A stretch of DNA of 64,000 nucleotides from Krasilnikovozyma curviuscula (taxonomy: Eukaryota > Basidiomycota > Tremellomycetes > Cystofilobasidiales > Mrakiaceae), in NCBI GenBank assembly GCA_014825775.1, contig MVAQ01000063.1, positions 1 through 64,000 on the forward strand. Direction: 5' to 3'. Shown one piece after another: positions 1 through 10,296 of the stretch. Each line of letters opens with the position of its first letter. The first letter of the stretch is position 1. The notes under the pieces were generated by a model that saw only the letters and a program-made list of their open reading frames with translations, was not told where the DNA came from and made no database searches. A program made the position numbers and the translations under genes.

Positions 1-974
1 TAGTAGCTGTGATTCTGGTAAGGGTAAGCCATTTTTTTCCACTGCAAGCAACAGATGACAAAAGGGAAAACGGCTGCTCCTTCTCAAATTGGAAATGCTG
101 TCTTCCCCTCTTCGCACGAGATACAACTCAGATTGGATCTGCAATCAACGAATTAGAGAACTCTTATGGATAGAATTGAAAGGTCACAGCACAGAAGGAT
201 AGGATTGGATTCGGTACTGGAGTGAGTCGCTGTTGGCTTCCAGGTGGTCTGGTTCGAGCTGGAAGGCTGAGCACGATGTGGCAAAAATCTGAACGACAGG
301 TACGAATTTTTCCAGTCTATATGTGACAAAGGAGAACCAAAAATGAGGACAAAGAAATTGGATATTCAATCGAAGAGGCAAGACAAAATAGAACCAGCAA
401 TTTGGGTCCGAGCGCGCTGTGAGCGGGACCATGCCCTTCGTGAAAGATTCGAGAAGAGGGAATGTCATCGATAGAACCAAATTCAAGAACTAATTCTATC
501 TTTCCATTTTGATCAATCAAAGCTAGCTTAATTATTTCCAGTCCTACTTTCCAATATGACGGACAACCCAGGTTCACCCTGCGACCAACCATCTCATCTA
601 ACGTCCAATGATACGGGATTTCCTACGCCCATTCACAATGAGAGACAATCAGATCCTTAACGAATGAACCCCACGAGTGCTAGACTTGAATAATCATTGA
701 AAGCTTTCTGAACTACTCCGCTACCTGTAATGTACCAGCAGCTATGAAAGCCTTAGACATCCTAGTGTCCTCGGGAGCGGACGCTTTGATAATGATCATA
801 TCGGGGATGAAGTTGCCGAGACGGGTGGTATTTGGTAATAATTGCAAGGATATCAAGATTAAATGACGGGAAATCTTAGTTACAAAATGACTCGCGTGAG
901 ATTATCAGTTCTAAACAAGATGTGATTTGACTCACAACCAACCACATCCTCAACCCACCCTTAGCACCAACCCG
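1..974. other. Left edge, no supportable gene
   Basis: No recognisable gene. On the minus strand two overlapping frames (about 184-486 and 317-592) could be pieces of one decayed or spliced reading frame, but neither resembles a family I know and no convincing start, splice or domain signal links them. The last 70 bases are the probable 5' leader of the acetyltransferase gene that follows. Confidence 0.5.
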
Positions 975-1837
975 ATGGAATCCTCTTCCTCCAAGTCTCT
1001 ACCCATCTCCGTCCCGGGTCAAGGACTCTGTCTCGCTCTGACGCCCTTCCACCCAACCGACGCCCAAGAAATGACTCGCATCATCCAAGACCCAGAGGTG
1101 TACATGAACTTATCGCGTACACCATTCCCGTATCATCTGGAACATGCCCACTATTGGATTGCACACTCGGAGGAGAGGAAGATGAAGGGGGAGGAAGTTG
1201 GGAATGAATTTGTTGGTGAGTTTGTCGCCTTTGACTTTTTTTCCTGATACTATCTTTGACCTGCCTGTATTTTTTTCCCAAGCTATTCGAGATCTCTCAA
1301 AGATCTCAGAGATGCATCCTTGGGGCTTGTTCATCGGCTCTATTTCGCTAGACCCGAACCCGTTCGACTACGTCCACGACCAACCGTATCACCAACAACT
1401 CGCGGCTCATAACTCCCAGCTGAAGTGGGACGATCCTGAAAGAATCTACTCGGTGGGATTCTATCTGAGCAGAGCGTACTGGTCCAAGGGGATCATGAGT
1501 GTGAGTATAAAGATCAATTTGTCGACACAAATTTCGCGACTGGTTTCACTGACAGGTACAGAGAAATCATTCTCATCTTTGATTTCAGGCTACTCTCGCT
1601 GCTTTTCTTTCCTACATAACTTCATCGACCCCCATTCTTCTGAGCCAGATTCTGGGACAGGCGTTCGACTACAACCTAGGCTCGCAAAAGACGTTCATAA
1701 AGAACGGCTTCCAGCTCGTGGGTGTCAGTGAAGGCTGTATACCGTCTGACGACAGGAAAGGGAGAAGTAGGGTTGGGCTGTGGACTTCTGTGGGACAAAT
1801 GGGAGGACCTGGGGAGAAGGCCGCGAGGTTGCGATGA
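975..1837 (+). CDS. GNAT-family N-acetyltransferase (RimJ/RimL-like)
   Basis: A protein of about 230 residues that probably transfers acetyl from acetyl-CoA to an amine substrate I cannot name. Three exons are seen. The first ends at NEFV before a gtgagt donor; the next encodes HPWGLFIGSISLD and YSVGFYLSRAYWSKGIMS; the last gives ATLAAFLSYI followed by NLGSQKTFIKNGFQLVGV. The 'GFYLS..YWSKGIM' strand-loop and the 'N.GS.KTF.KNGF' segment are the acetyl-CoA-binding signatures of the RimJ/RimL type of GNAT fold. The ATG at 975 is chosen because it opens a short polar leader just before the first GNAT strand; an upstream in-frame TTG-led extension is unlikely. It is cytosolic by absence of a signal. 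Fungal relatives are mostly uncharacterised, so the substrate stays open. Confidence 0.8.
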
Positions 1838-2193
1838 TGTCGCGACGGCGGCGCAGGAAGTATGTAGTTTTCCGGGAGAAGAGACATAGATGTGCATAGC
1901 GTAGATACTGTACTAGCTTATTCCCTCCAGCTTTCCAAGCACGACGTAATGGTTTCAATCTAGATGGTATAATTACCTCCATCGCCACACGACATATAAG
2001 CCGACCTATTCAACGAAACTAAGAGCGCTTTAAGGTAGTTCAAATAAATATTAGCTGAAGAAAGAAGAGACTATTACATGTCTACACAAAATTTCTCAAT
2101 TTTTCCACCTTTTTTTTTGCCTCTTCAGCGTCGTGCTTAAGACGCCGCCAAGTTGACTCACGAATTCCGACCACCACTCTCGCAACGCACAAG
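1838..2193. promoter_or_regulatory. Intergenic region between acetyltransferase and carboxypeptidase
   Basis: This stretch should hold the 3' end of the acetyltransferase transcript and the promoter and 5' leader of the carboxypeptidase gene. A pyrimidine-rich T tract near 2101-2130 is the only noticeable element. No gene is seen. Confidence 0.4.
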
Positions 2194-4635
2194 AATGTCG
2201 ATCCAACTTCCCTTGACAGCAGAAGATGAGAAGCACCCCTCACTTAAAAAACCTTGTTCGAGGTTGCACCGCTACCTCCTCCCTCTCCTGCTCGCCGTCC
2301 CTGTCACAGCGTCACTCGTTCTCCTTTCGCGCTCGTCCGATAACGTCTCTTACGCTGCACCAGGCGAGCCCACCCTCTCGCTGAACAAGAACGCTTGCTT
2401 ACAGTCTGGTGATGCTCCAACTGTGCTTGCGAACAGGTCAAGCTGGGTATATGACGACGCGTTTAAGAAAGTTGAGGTAGAAAGGTTCTTGGGCGCCATT
2501 AGGTTAGATTTTCCTTGCTGATGATGGATTCGACTCTGAGTAGGATTTGTTTTCTATGATCAGGATCCCAACTATGAGCTTTGACGACATGGGCCAGGTT
2601 GACCCAGACAAGGATGGTGAGTTTTCTGTCTTCTGTTTCGAGTTGTCTCGGTCTCGTCCGACAGATCACACTCACTCATCTATCTTATTTGTATTCACAG
2701 ATTATGACCAGAGGTGGGATATATTCCCAAAATTCCACTCGTATCTGGAGGAGACGTTCCCCCTCATCTACTCCCACCCAAAAATCGACCTTGCCAAGCC
2801 CGCCTTTTACTCCTTGGTCTATACTTTCAAGGGTTCAGATGACAGCTTGAAACCTCTTGTTCTAACCGGTATGATTCTCCGTCAATATATCTACAGGAAG
2901 TGGGACTGAAGTTGCGCTTTCGTTATCCTTTTTTTTTTTTTGCTCTATCAATGATCAGCTCACTTCGACGTTGGTAAGTTCTTCTATAAGCTTGACCGTT
3001 TTCCTGATAGTTCTGACTCTAACCATTCACCTTCCCCTCATCGTTGCAGTCCCCGCGTTGACAGTCCTCGACCGCTGGACCTACCCACCTTTCCAAGGCG
3101 TTTACGACGGCGAATATATTTACGGCCGTGGAGCTTCCGGTGAGTGAATCAAACAATCTCCATTATAGTCTCCATCAATACTCTGTGACTGATCAGAAAA
3201 TCCAACAACGGGCGAGCAGACTGCAAAAACTCGTTGATCGCCATCATGTCCGCCCTCGAGCATCTCATTGAGACCGGATGGGCACCCAAGCGTACTCTAG
3301 TACTGGCATTTGGACAAGATGAAGAAATCGGTGGTCCTCAAGGAGCGTTTGCCATCGGCCCATACCTGGAAAAACGCTTTGGCACCAACGGAGTTGCAAT
3401 GCTCATCGACGAAGGCGGCGCCGGCGTCTCTGAGGAATACGGACGGACGTTTATTCTTCCTGGAACAGTCGAAAAGGGTAATGTAAGCCCCAAAATCACG
3501 GTCGATACGCTCGGTGGGCATTCAAGTACACCAGCGGCACACACCAGCATCGGGTATCTGGGACGCATCGTCGCTGCTGTCGAGTGAGTTTCCCCTTCTT
3601 TTTTTTTTCATTAAGTATGATAAGTAAACTGATGCTGGAGGCTGGGTGCCCTACGAATTGACTGAAGAGACGCGCCGCTCTTCCCACCAAAGATGAACAC
3701 GGCGTCACCCATTTACGGTTACCTCCAGTGCATTCTCACGCACGGCGAGCCCTCCTTAGTTCCAAAATGGCTCGACCCGAAGGTGTCTCTCAATGAGCTC
3801 GCAAGACGCTTCGCCGATGTCGGTGGCAGAGCCAAGGAGTTTTTGGTTCGCAGCTCAAAAGCGGTGACTGTCATCAACGGGGGTATCAAACTCGTTGGTG
3901 TCCCTTCCTTTTTCCCTCTCTTCAACTCCCAGAGCTACACCACTGACCCTCCTTCCATTTTTTGTTTTGTTTTTGTTTATGGCGGTGTGTAGAATGCCCT
4001 TCCTGAATCCGCCTCTGCGATCTTCAACACCCGCATCGATTTCGCCCAGACAGTCGACGAAGTGCTCGACCTCTACGTCTCCCCGATCATCCCCATCGCC
4101 TCGAAATTCAATCTCACGTTGATTCACTCCAACGGTTCAACCTTGAACGAAGGGGACGAGGGCACGGTGACGTTAAGCATCACCGGCCAGAAGGGATTGA
4201 ACACGAGTCCGAGCACGCCGCTGGAAGGAAAGGCGTGGGATGTGTTTACGTGGGCCAGCAGACGTGTCTATGGCGATAACGTTGTTGTGTCACCTTCTGC
4301 TTCTACTGGGTGAGTCCCTCTCTTTCATTTCCTTGCGCGGCGTGCGCGTTCTGACAGATGTTTTCTTTTGAACAGAAACACCGACACCAGTGCGTTCTCT
4401 TCCCTTCCTAGTCCTCTCTATTTCTTCTCACTGACTTGTGTTATGGTGTTTAACCCAATCAGAGCACTACTGGTCCCTCACCAAGAACATCTTCCGCTTC
4501 GTGCCGCGCCGACAAGGCGTCTCAAACGCACACACAGTCGACGAAAAGACGCTGTTTGCGACACACATCGAGGGTGTTAGCTGGTTCTACGAGGTCATGC
4601 TCACGTTTGACGACGTTGAGGGTAACGACTTCTAA
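2194..4635 (+). CDS. CPS1: M20 family vacuolar carboxypeptidase S-like metallopeptidase
   Basis: A zinc-dependent peptidase that removes C-terminal residues from small peptides, probably in the vacuole lumen. A short charged cytosolic tail is followed by one hydrophobic segment (LLPLLLAVPVTASLVLL, about residues 29-45), the type II signal anchor expected for Cps1. Motifs in order are AHFDV (zinc ligand His and Asp), GRGASDCKNSL (bridging Asp), FGQDEEIGG (catalytic and ligand Glu), TLGGHSSTP, and NAHTVDE near the end (last His ligand). The gene has many introns, including two microexons described separately. The start at 2194 is the first ATG before the anchor; an upstream in-frame TTG at 2153 adds only 14 polar residues. 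The protein ends at VEGNDF. All metal-binding residues are present, so it should be active. Its 3' end converges with NOG2. Confidence 0.88.
2959..2973 (+). other. 15-nt microexon encoding the HxD zinc motif of the carboxypeptidase
   Basis: The 15 bases lie between a clear ...atgatcag acceptor and a gtaagt donor. Joined with the flanking phase-1 exons (L-T-G before, V-P-A-L after) they encode A-H-F-D-V, the M20 motif that supplies the His ligand and the Asp. Without this exon the reading frame stays open but the metal site is lost. Confidence 0.8.
4376..4389 (+). other. 14-nt microexon encoding the conserved NTDT of the carboxypeptidase
   Basis: It is bounded by a gaacag acceptor and a gtgcgt donor. 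Spliced between the exon ending S-A-S-T-G and the exon beginning with H-Y-W it gives G-N-T-D-T-K-H-Y-W, a segment typical of fungal Cps1-type M20 peptidases. The 14-nt length changes phase, so skipping it would shift the frame. Confidence 0.75.
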
Positions 4636-5148
4636 ATAACACTTCTACGCATCTAGGATGCAGGCGAGCGAGCAAATGTGATGGAAATGGGTAAGACAGG
4701 TGATGAGATAAAAGCGCTTAGTTTGTGACCACAGGGCACGTCGTAAGCTCTTTGGTCATCTAGTTACAGTTAAAGAGTCGTTATAATATTCGTATCTTGT
4801 CTTTAGTGGTGCTGTGATCTATTTTTGCGAGCTCTTGATTTTCAGTTTAACAGACAGGTCATCAAAAAAGACTGTTCACTGGTCAGATGGATAAATCACC
4901 AGCTTGCATGACCGAACATAATGCCCAGACCATTCGCAAGGTGCTCGTGTGTCTCAAGCCCAAGATTTGCGATGCGTTTCACACATTTGAACAGATCTGA
5001 TGAACAACTTTCTCAGAGAACAGCAAGTGGAGATTCAATTAAGCATACAGAGAATACAGAAGTATACGACATCATCTCATGAAACACAAAGAGAATAATA
5101 CAAGCGTAAACCAAAAGCCCAGAGTCACAAAGATCTACGATGCACTAT
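4636..5148. other. Convergent 3' regions of the carboxypeptidase and NOG2 genes
   Basis: About 510 bases between two convergent stop codons. The stretch is AT-rich around 4740-4870 and should hold both polyadenylation regions. No gene, tRNA or repeat is seen. Confidence 0.5.
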
Positions 5149-8100
5149 CTACCGCCTCTTAGGCTTACCAGCCCGACCACCAGTCGATCCACCAACGTTC
5201 GGCAATCTAGCCTTGTCACGATTCCTGTTCTTGACGTTGGCAGTGGTGAAGAAATTGGTTGCTTTAGTTTTGCTCGTCGTCATTCGCTTCTCCTTGATTG
5301 GTTTCGCTGGTTCATCGTCAAAGTCTTCAGAGAGTTGCTTCTTATTCTTGGTTGAGGCGGTTCGAGCTGTAGCAAGGAAAACCGCGTCAGTTGGTAGTTG
5401 AAGACGAAACGACATGACGATAGACTTACAAGCTCCTTCCTCCCCTTCTTCCGCGTCGTCCGAGCCAAGAATAGCTCCAGTTGGACCAACGACCTTCTTC
5501 TTTGAAGGACCAGCCTCAGTTGAGCCACCCATGATATCGTCCCAGGCGAGCTCCTCTTCCACGTCGTCCTCTTCCTCATCATCATCCTCATCTTCCTCAG
5601 CATCAACCTCCTCAAACACACCCTCTTCATCATCATCCTCTACTTCCTCACCATCCTCGTCCCAAGCAGCAGCTGCATCAGCACTCCTCTTTGCTTCCTC
5701 AGCATCAGCAGCCTCATCTTCGAGATTCCTGACATCATCAGCCAAGAACTTCGAAGTAGTGACGATTTGTCGAATAGGTTGCGAGACACCCTTAACACGC
5801 CTCTTATCGAGACCTTTAGCAATGGCGAGATCGAGTTCGGTTTGTGGTTCAGCAAAGGTGGTAACTTCAGTGGCTTCTTCTGTTGCCCCGGTCACTTCAT
5901 CCGCGGTCGAGGTGATAGTTGCTGTTGATGTTCCTGGAAGAGAGACCTGAAGAGGTTTCTCGACAACTTTCTCTTGCTTCGCTGGCGGAGTAACAAAGAA
6001 AGGAATCCTTGAAGGGAGAAGTTGTGATTAGTCATCAAGTAAGAACCATAGAAAGCAAAAATTGCCACTCACTTTCCTCTGATCCAGTCATTCAAAATCA
6101 TCTTGGCAGCCGCTTCCAAACTAGGTTCACCACCTTTCAGCAACTTTCCACTCTTCCTCGCAATGATGGTCAATAGTTCCTCTGCAGCACCTTTGTCCGT
6201 CCAACCACCTTCGCGGTGTTCGAGATCATATGTTCTCTCAAGGTACTCTGGTCGCACTCGAGCGAGAAGAGCTGGAATGTGTTCAGTCGGGGTTGACAGG
6301 TTCTCAACACGCACAACACCCTTGAGAACAGTTGAAGTGTCGGAATCTTTGTTGGACACGGGGACGATACCAGGACAATCGATGAGGTAAATACGTTTCA
6401 TCAGAGTGATATATTGCCAGACCTAGAAGACACAGCAATCTCGTCAGCAAAAATGAAGAGACGTGGACGATTTGCAGAAAGACTTACTTTAGTTTCACCT
6501 GGAATAGGAGCAACCGTACAGACTTTCTTTTTCTTCAGCGTGTTAATGATGCTGGATTTACCAGTATTAGGATAACCGATGAAGCCTACAGAAATTTGTT
6601 TCTTGTCGCTGTGCAAGACTGAGAATTGACGGAGGAGTTGAATGAGAGAGCCCTTTCCGAAAGAGTTGTTGATCGAAGCGTGGAAAGCGAGGGTAGGTGC
6701 CAATGGTGAGAGATGCTTGACCCATCGAGCCTGTGGTGGAAACAAGGGTCATCAAAATTGTCAGTATAAGCACTTGATGATAAGAACCAAACAGAAACGA
6801 AGTAAAATCAAAGCAAAGAGCGCGGAAATAAATGATTAAAAAGAAATGTCTGTCTCGAAACTACGACCCTTCCTTCTTGTCGGCCATCCGTAAAGGACAA
6901 TGCTGAAAAGGATCAACTCTTATCGCTACATATTACACCACATCCTCCCTGGCGCTCCTCATCCTTCTCCCAAGACGGGAAAGGGACTTTTTAGTCCAAT
7001 GACCACCAAGACGGCGATCGTATGGATGGAGCATAAAGGCGGGAGGGGGGATCATTCTTCCATGTCTGTAACAGACCCCAACTAGCGTGGATTAATTGGT
7101 CATAAATGACACAAGCGCTGGGGGACTTGACTTAGATATGGGTTGTAGATGTGATTGGGTTATGTGGTTGAAAATTTGAAACAAGAAACGAAAGCAAAGA
7201 GTAAGAGTGCGCAACAGGTAAGCACTCACAGTGACCCAAGTGGGGACTAAATCAACCTTATTGATGACAAACACAACACCTTTGTGACTCTTCTCCTTCT
7301 TCAAGTAGTCCAACACAGGTTTACACATCGTACCCAGTGGATCTCTCGCATCAAGGACGTGAATAACGACGTCGGAAGAATCTAAGACCTTGTAAAGTTC
7401 ACCCCAAATACGACGAGACGTTCCTTTGGCGTAGATAGGTTCTCGGGCAGCACTGAATCGTGGTTGAGGGGTTGCGTCGACTTCTTCTTCTTCCGTTGGT
7501 TCAGGCGCGTCTGGGTCTGCGGGGAGGGTAAAGCGAGCGTCAGCTTTTGATCCGAGACGACGGACGAACTCAAGAGAGGACGGCTTACTGAGTCCATCAG
7601 TGATAGCATCTTGGACACCCTGAGAACCGAGATCTTCAAACGTGGAAGCTCCCAAGTCTAGCTTTGGTCGCTTCCTCTGGCTCTTGGGACCAAAAGTATC
7701 CTGGAAAGGCTCGGTGTCCACAATATGAGCTCTCTTTGAATTTCAAAAACAAAAGCGAATAGAGATTATTACAAAAGAAAAAGGAATAGGGTGTTGAAGA
7801 AGAAGACTGCAACTCACCTTCGCACCAGACGCAGTCTCGCCAGCGCTGAGCAGTGACATTGGAAGCTTGTTCCTTTTGAGCAAGATCGAGTACGGATCAT
7901 TGACATGAGTGCTCAAAGACGTCCTGAAGTGATCCAAAGCAGATTGAGAAATGACTCTGGTGTTACCTGCAGTTTTCCACAAATTTTCAAAATTTTGGTC
8001 AGTTTCACCTTATCCAAGCAACATCGACAGGGAATCCAAGACATACCAAACCACCTCTTGTCAGCTCTTACTCTACCTGGCTCAGCCTCCTCTTCGCCCT

Positions 8101-8397
8101 TCTGGAACGCAGCGGCTTCGATGATCTTTCCATCCCTGTCCCTAATTGCCTTTCCTCCAGTGAGAAGCTTTTTCTTCCTCGCAGCGTTGGCAGAGGTGTA
8201 GAAATTCTCGCCTGTTACAAAGGAGTAGTTATGTTAATAAAAGGTAGCAGACGGAGCAATTGAATGGGAATATAAGGGATAGCAGACGCACCTTTCACTC
8301 TCTTGAGGTTAAATTCACCCTGGTCCCCTCCTCTCTTCTTCTTGGTACCTGACTTATCAGTCCCCGTCTTCTTGGAGTTTGAAGCATTGGGAGCCAT
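5149..8397 (-). CDS. NOG2: Nucleolar GTP-binding protein 2, pre-60S assembly GTPase
   Basis: A circularly permuted YlqF/YawG GTPase that acts on pre-60S particles in the nucleolus and nucleoplasm. Translation begins [10 protein letters not shown] with a lysine-rich leader, then a NOG2-type N-terminal domain ([50 protein letters not shown]). The G motifs come in permuted order: [13 protein letters not shown] (G4), [14 protein letters not shown] (G1), PGETKVWQYI (G2) and DCPGIVP (G3). After the GTPase domain there is a NOG2 tail with DWIRGKIPFF, a long acidic Asp/Glu tract, and a basic end ([10 protein letters not shown]). The start at 8397 is the ATG that directly opens the lysine-rich leader; an upstream in-frame ATG would add an atypical hydrophobic stretch. 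An unusually long intron splits the protein at TWVT/ARWV. Confidence 0.93.
5550..5670 (-). repeat. Asp/Glu codon microsatellite in NOG2
   Basis: On the coding strand this is a run of GAT, GAC, GAG and GAA codons, read on the plus strand as tcatcatcctcatcttcctc-like units. It encodes the acidic tail. Acidic tracts are usual in ribosome-assembly factors, but the exact length is likely to vary between strains. Confidence 0.6.
6731..7229 (-). other. 499-nt intron in NOG2, far longer than its neighbours
   Basis: The exon upstream ends ...VPTWVT before gtgagt, and the exon downstream begins ARWVKHLS after an ...accacag acceptor, so the flanks match the family exactly. Most other introns here are 50-100 nt. 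Inside is a patch near 6960-7080 with short inverted pairs (ggac/gtcc at 6984-6996, gtctgt/acagac near 7064). I could not find a proper box C/D pair on the sense strand, so an embedded snoRNA is only a possibility. Confidence 0.7.
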
Positions 8398-8722
8398 TGT
8401 TGAAGTAACGAATGGAGCTCTTGAGGGAAAGTAGTCAAGAGTTCCCAGTCGACGAAACTTGGTAGAGAAATCCAAAATTTGCGGACGAGGTATGTGCGCG
8501 CCACAAAGCTGGAGAAGCTTTCTGTTTGGTACCCTTGCATTAACATTCTGGAAATATTGGAATTAATATTATAGCACATTAAATTACCTAGTATTATGGC
8601 CCGAATACATTTCGCGAAGATGGCGAACCTATAGACATTTTCCATCTACACTCCAACATCACGAAGGCTGAACTTATCTTACTACTTCCCTACGTTGCTC
8701 TTTCACTCTCTTCTGACTTATT
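8398..8722. promoter_or_regulatory. NOG2 upstream region and 3' end of the SKL dehydrogenase
   Basis: Both flanking genes are on the minus strand, so this short gap holds the NOG2 promoter and leader and the terminator of the dehydrogenase. No other feature is seen. Confidence 0.4.
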
Positions 8723-10016
8723 TTAGAGCTTACTATCTTGTCTGACCTCAATAGCCTTCTTCACCCCTCTTCTCTTTACGATGGCATCTCCCGCTCCCAC
8801 AGCATATCCATCTCCATGCAGTTTGACAACCCCATCTTTGTCCGGAATCAAGTAGATTGAACCGTCGGGTGATGATGACGCTGAAGGTGAGAGTGTTGCT
8901 GCTGCAATGAAAGCTGCTGTCACATCTTCAATCTTGGCGAACCCTGCAGTCAGGGGCGGCCATCGCAAAGAGATTGCATTGATAATAAACAGAAGAGAAA
9001 TAGCTCATCAGAAGAGAATCATTATATCTCAATCTTGATTGTAGAGTGGATTGTCAACGAAACTCACCTTTCTTCGGGTTGGGATTCTCGAAGCCTTCAG
9101 GCAGCAACGCGGTCTTAACAAAGAACGGGCAAACTGCAGCCATCCTCACTCTCCCACTCCTCGCAACCTCCAACGCTCCTTTCATAGCACCAATAACTCC
9201 AAACTTTGCGGCTGAGTACATGACCGATCCGGGTGCACCAAAAAAGGACGACATCGAGCCGGTAAAGACGATCGCCTTGGTGAAGTCATCGCTTTGGGGA
9301 GTTTGTGAGAAATAGAAGAGCGCTAAACGTAGTGTATAAAGCACAGATATCAGGTCGATATTGAGCGTTGTCAGATCTGGTGCACTTGGTGGGCCATCCG
9401 AAGAGGAAGAGAGGGTAGGGTCGAATATCCCGATTTCGTTGACACCTAACCATCAGAAGCATCAATTCAAGAACTGCAGTTTATTCACCTTGGAGAGGTC
9501 AAGTATCAACAGGAAAGGAGAGTCGTGATGCTCAAAACTTACCGGCATTAGGATAGACGAGGTCCAGCGTCCCAAATTCTTTAATACCTAGCTTGAACAG
9601 CTCAGTCAACGACTCATATGAAGTTACATCTGTTGCTCGACCAACAGCTTGTCTAGGGAGATGTTCAGTGTCAGAACAGCAAATTGTACGAAATGCGGGG
9701 AAGAAAATGGTGTCGTCGAACGCATACCGGGTATCATTTTTCCCATTGATTTCTTGCAGGACATCCTCCAGTTGTTGGCCATTCAAATCACCAAGAATCA
9801 ACTTCGTTCTTGTGGGCAAGCCGGGAGGGGAGAGGAATCAGGTCTTGTAGTTAGGCCAAGCAGGGGTTTCCAAAAATAGGGAGCTCACCCAATCTCTTTC
9901 CCCAACTTCAGAGCAAGGTGTCGACCTAGCCCTGACGCAGCCCCACTGATGAGGACGACCTTTCCCTTTAGTATGGATGCGTTGGAGAGGCATTCTAACT
10001 CTGAGAGTGATGTCAT
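8723..10016 (-). CDS. Short-chain dehydrogenase/reductase with C-terminal peroxisomal signal SKL
   Basis: An NAD(P)-dependent oxidoreductase of the classical SDR fold. The start gives MTSLSELECLSNASILKGKV, followed by the cofactor loop SGAASGLGRHLALKLG. The acidic residue in ILGDLNG after strand 2 suggests a preference for NAD. LDLVYPNAG is the NAG motif, and VFTGSMSSFFGAPGSVMYSAAKFG contains the catalytic Ser and the YxxxK pair. The layout resembles fungal relatives of 15-hydroxyprostaglandin dehydrogenase. An intron splits NPNPKK/GFAKIEDV. The protein ends VRQDSKL, a canonical PTS1, so it is expected in the peroxisome matrix, possibly acting on a fatty acyl or hydroxy acid substrate; that substrate is inference. 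It lies 280 bases downstream of another SDR on the same strand. Confidence 0.85.
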
Positions 10017-10296
10017 GGTTGTCGTTGGAGAGGAGAGGCGGTTCAGCGCTCAACTAGAAGATCCGATGGCAGAATGATTGGTAGAGAGAAATTTTGGACT
10101 TGTTGTAGGACTCGTACCATTGAAGGGAATCAGACAGGAGTACGTATACTGGTAATACGATTGAAAGTCCTCGTAATTCTCGGTGGCCTTCAGCATGTAA
10201 ACAGACTACGCCTTTCGCTACACCACGTAACAATAAACCTAGATCGCTTCATACCATCTCTAAAAAAACAGGTGAAGTCTCTGAAGATTACGGTAT

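Noticed and set aside
5414..5950. 178-codon Ser-rich open frame on the plus strand
   Set aside because: It is the antisense of the NOG2 acidic tract and C-terminal region; serine runs arise from reading Asp/Glu codons backwards.
6774..6906. Box C/D snoRNA in the NOG2 intron (ttgatga ... ctga on the plus strand)
   Set aside because: It is on the strand opposite the host transcript, the boxes are imperfect and the spacing is too long; no sense-strand pair was found.
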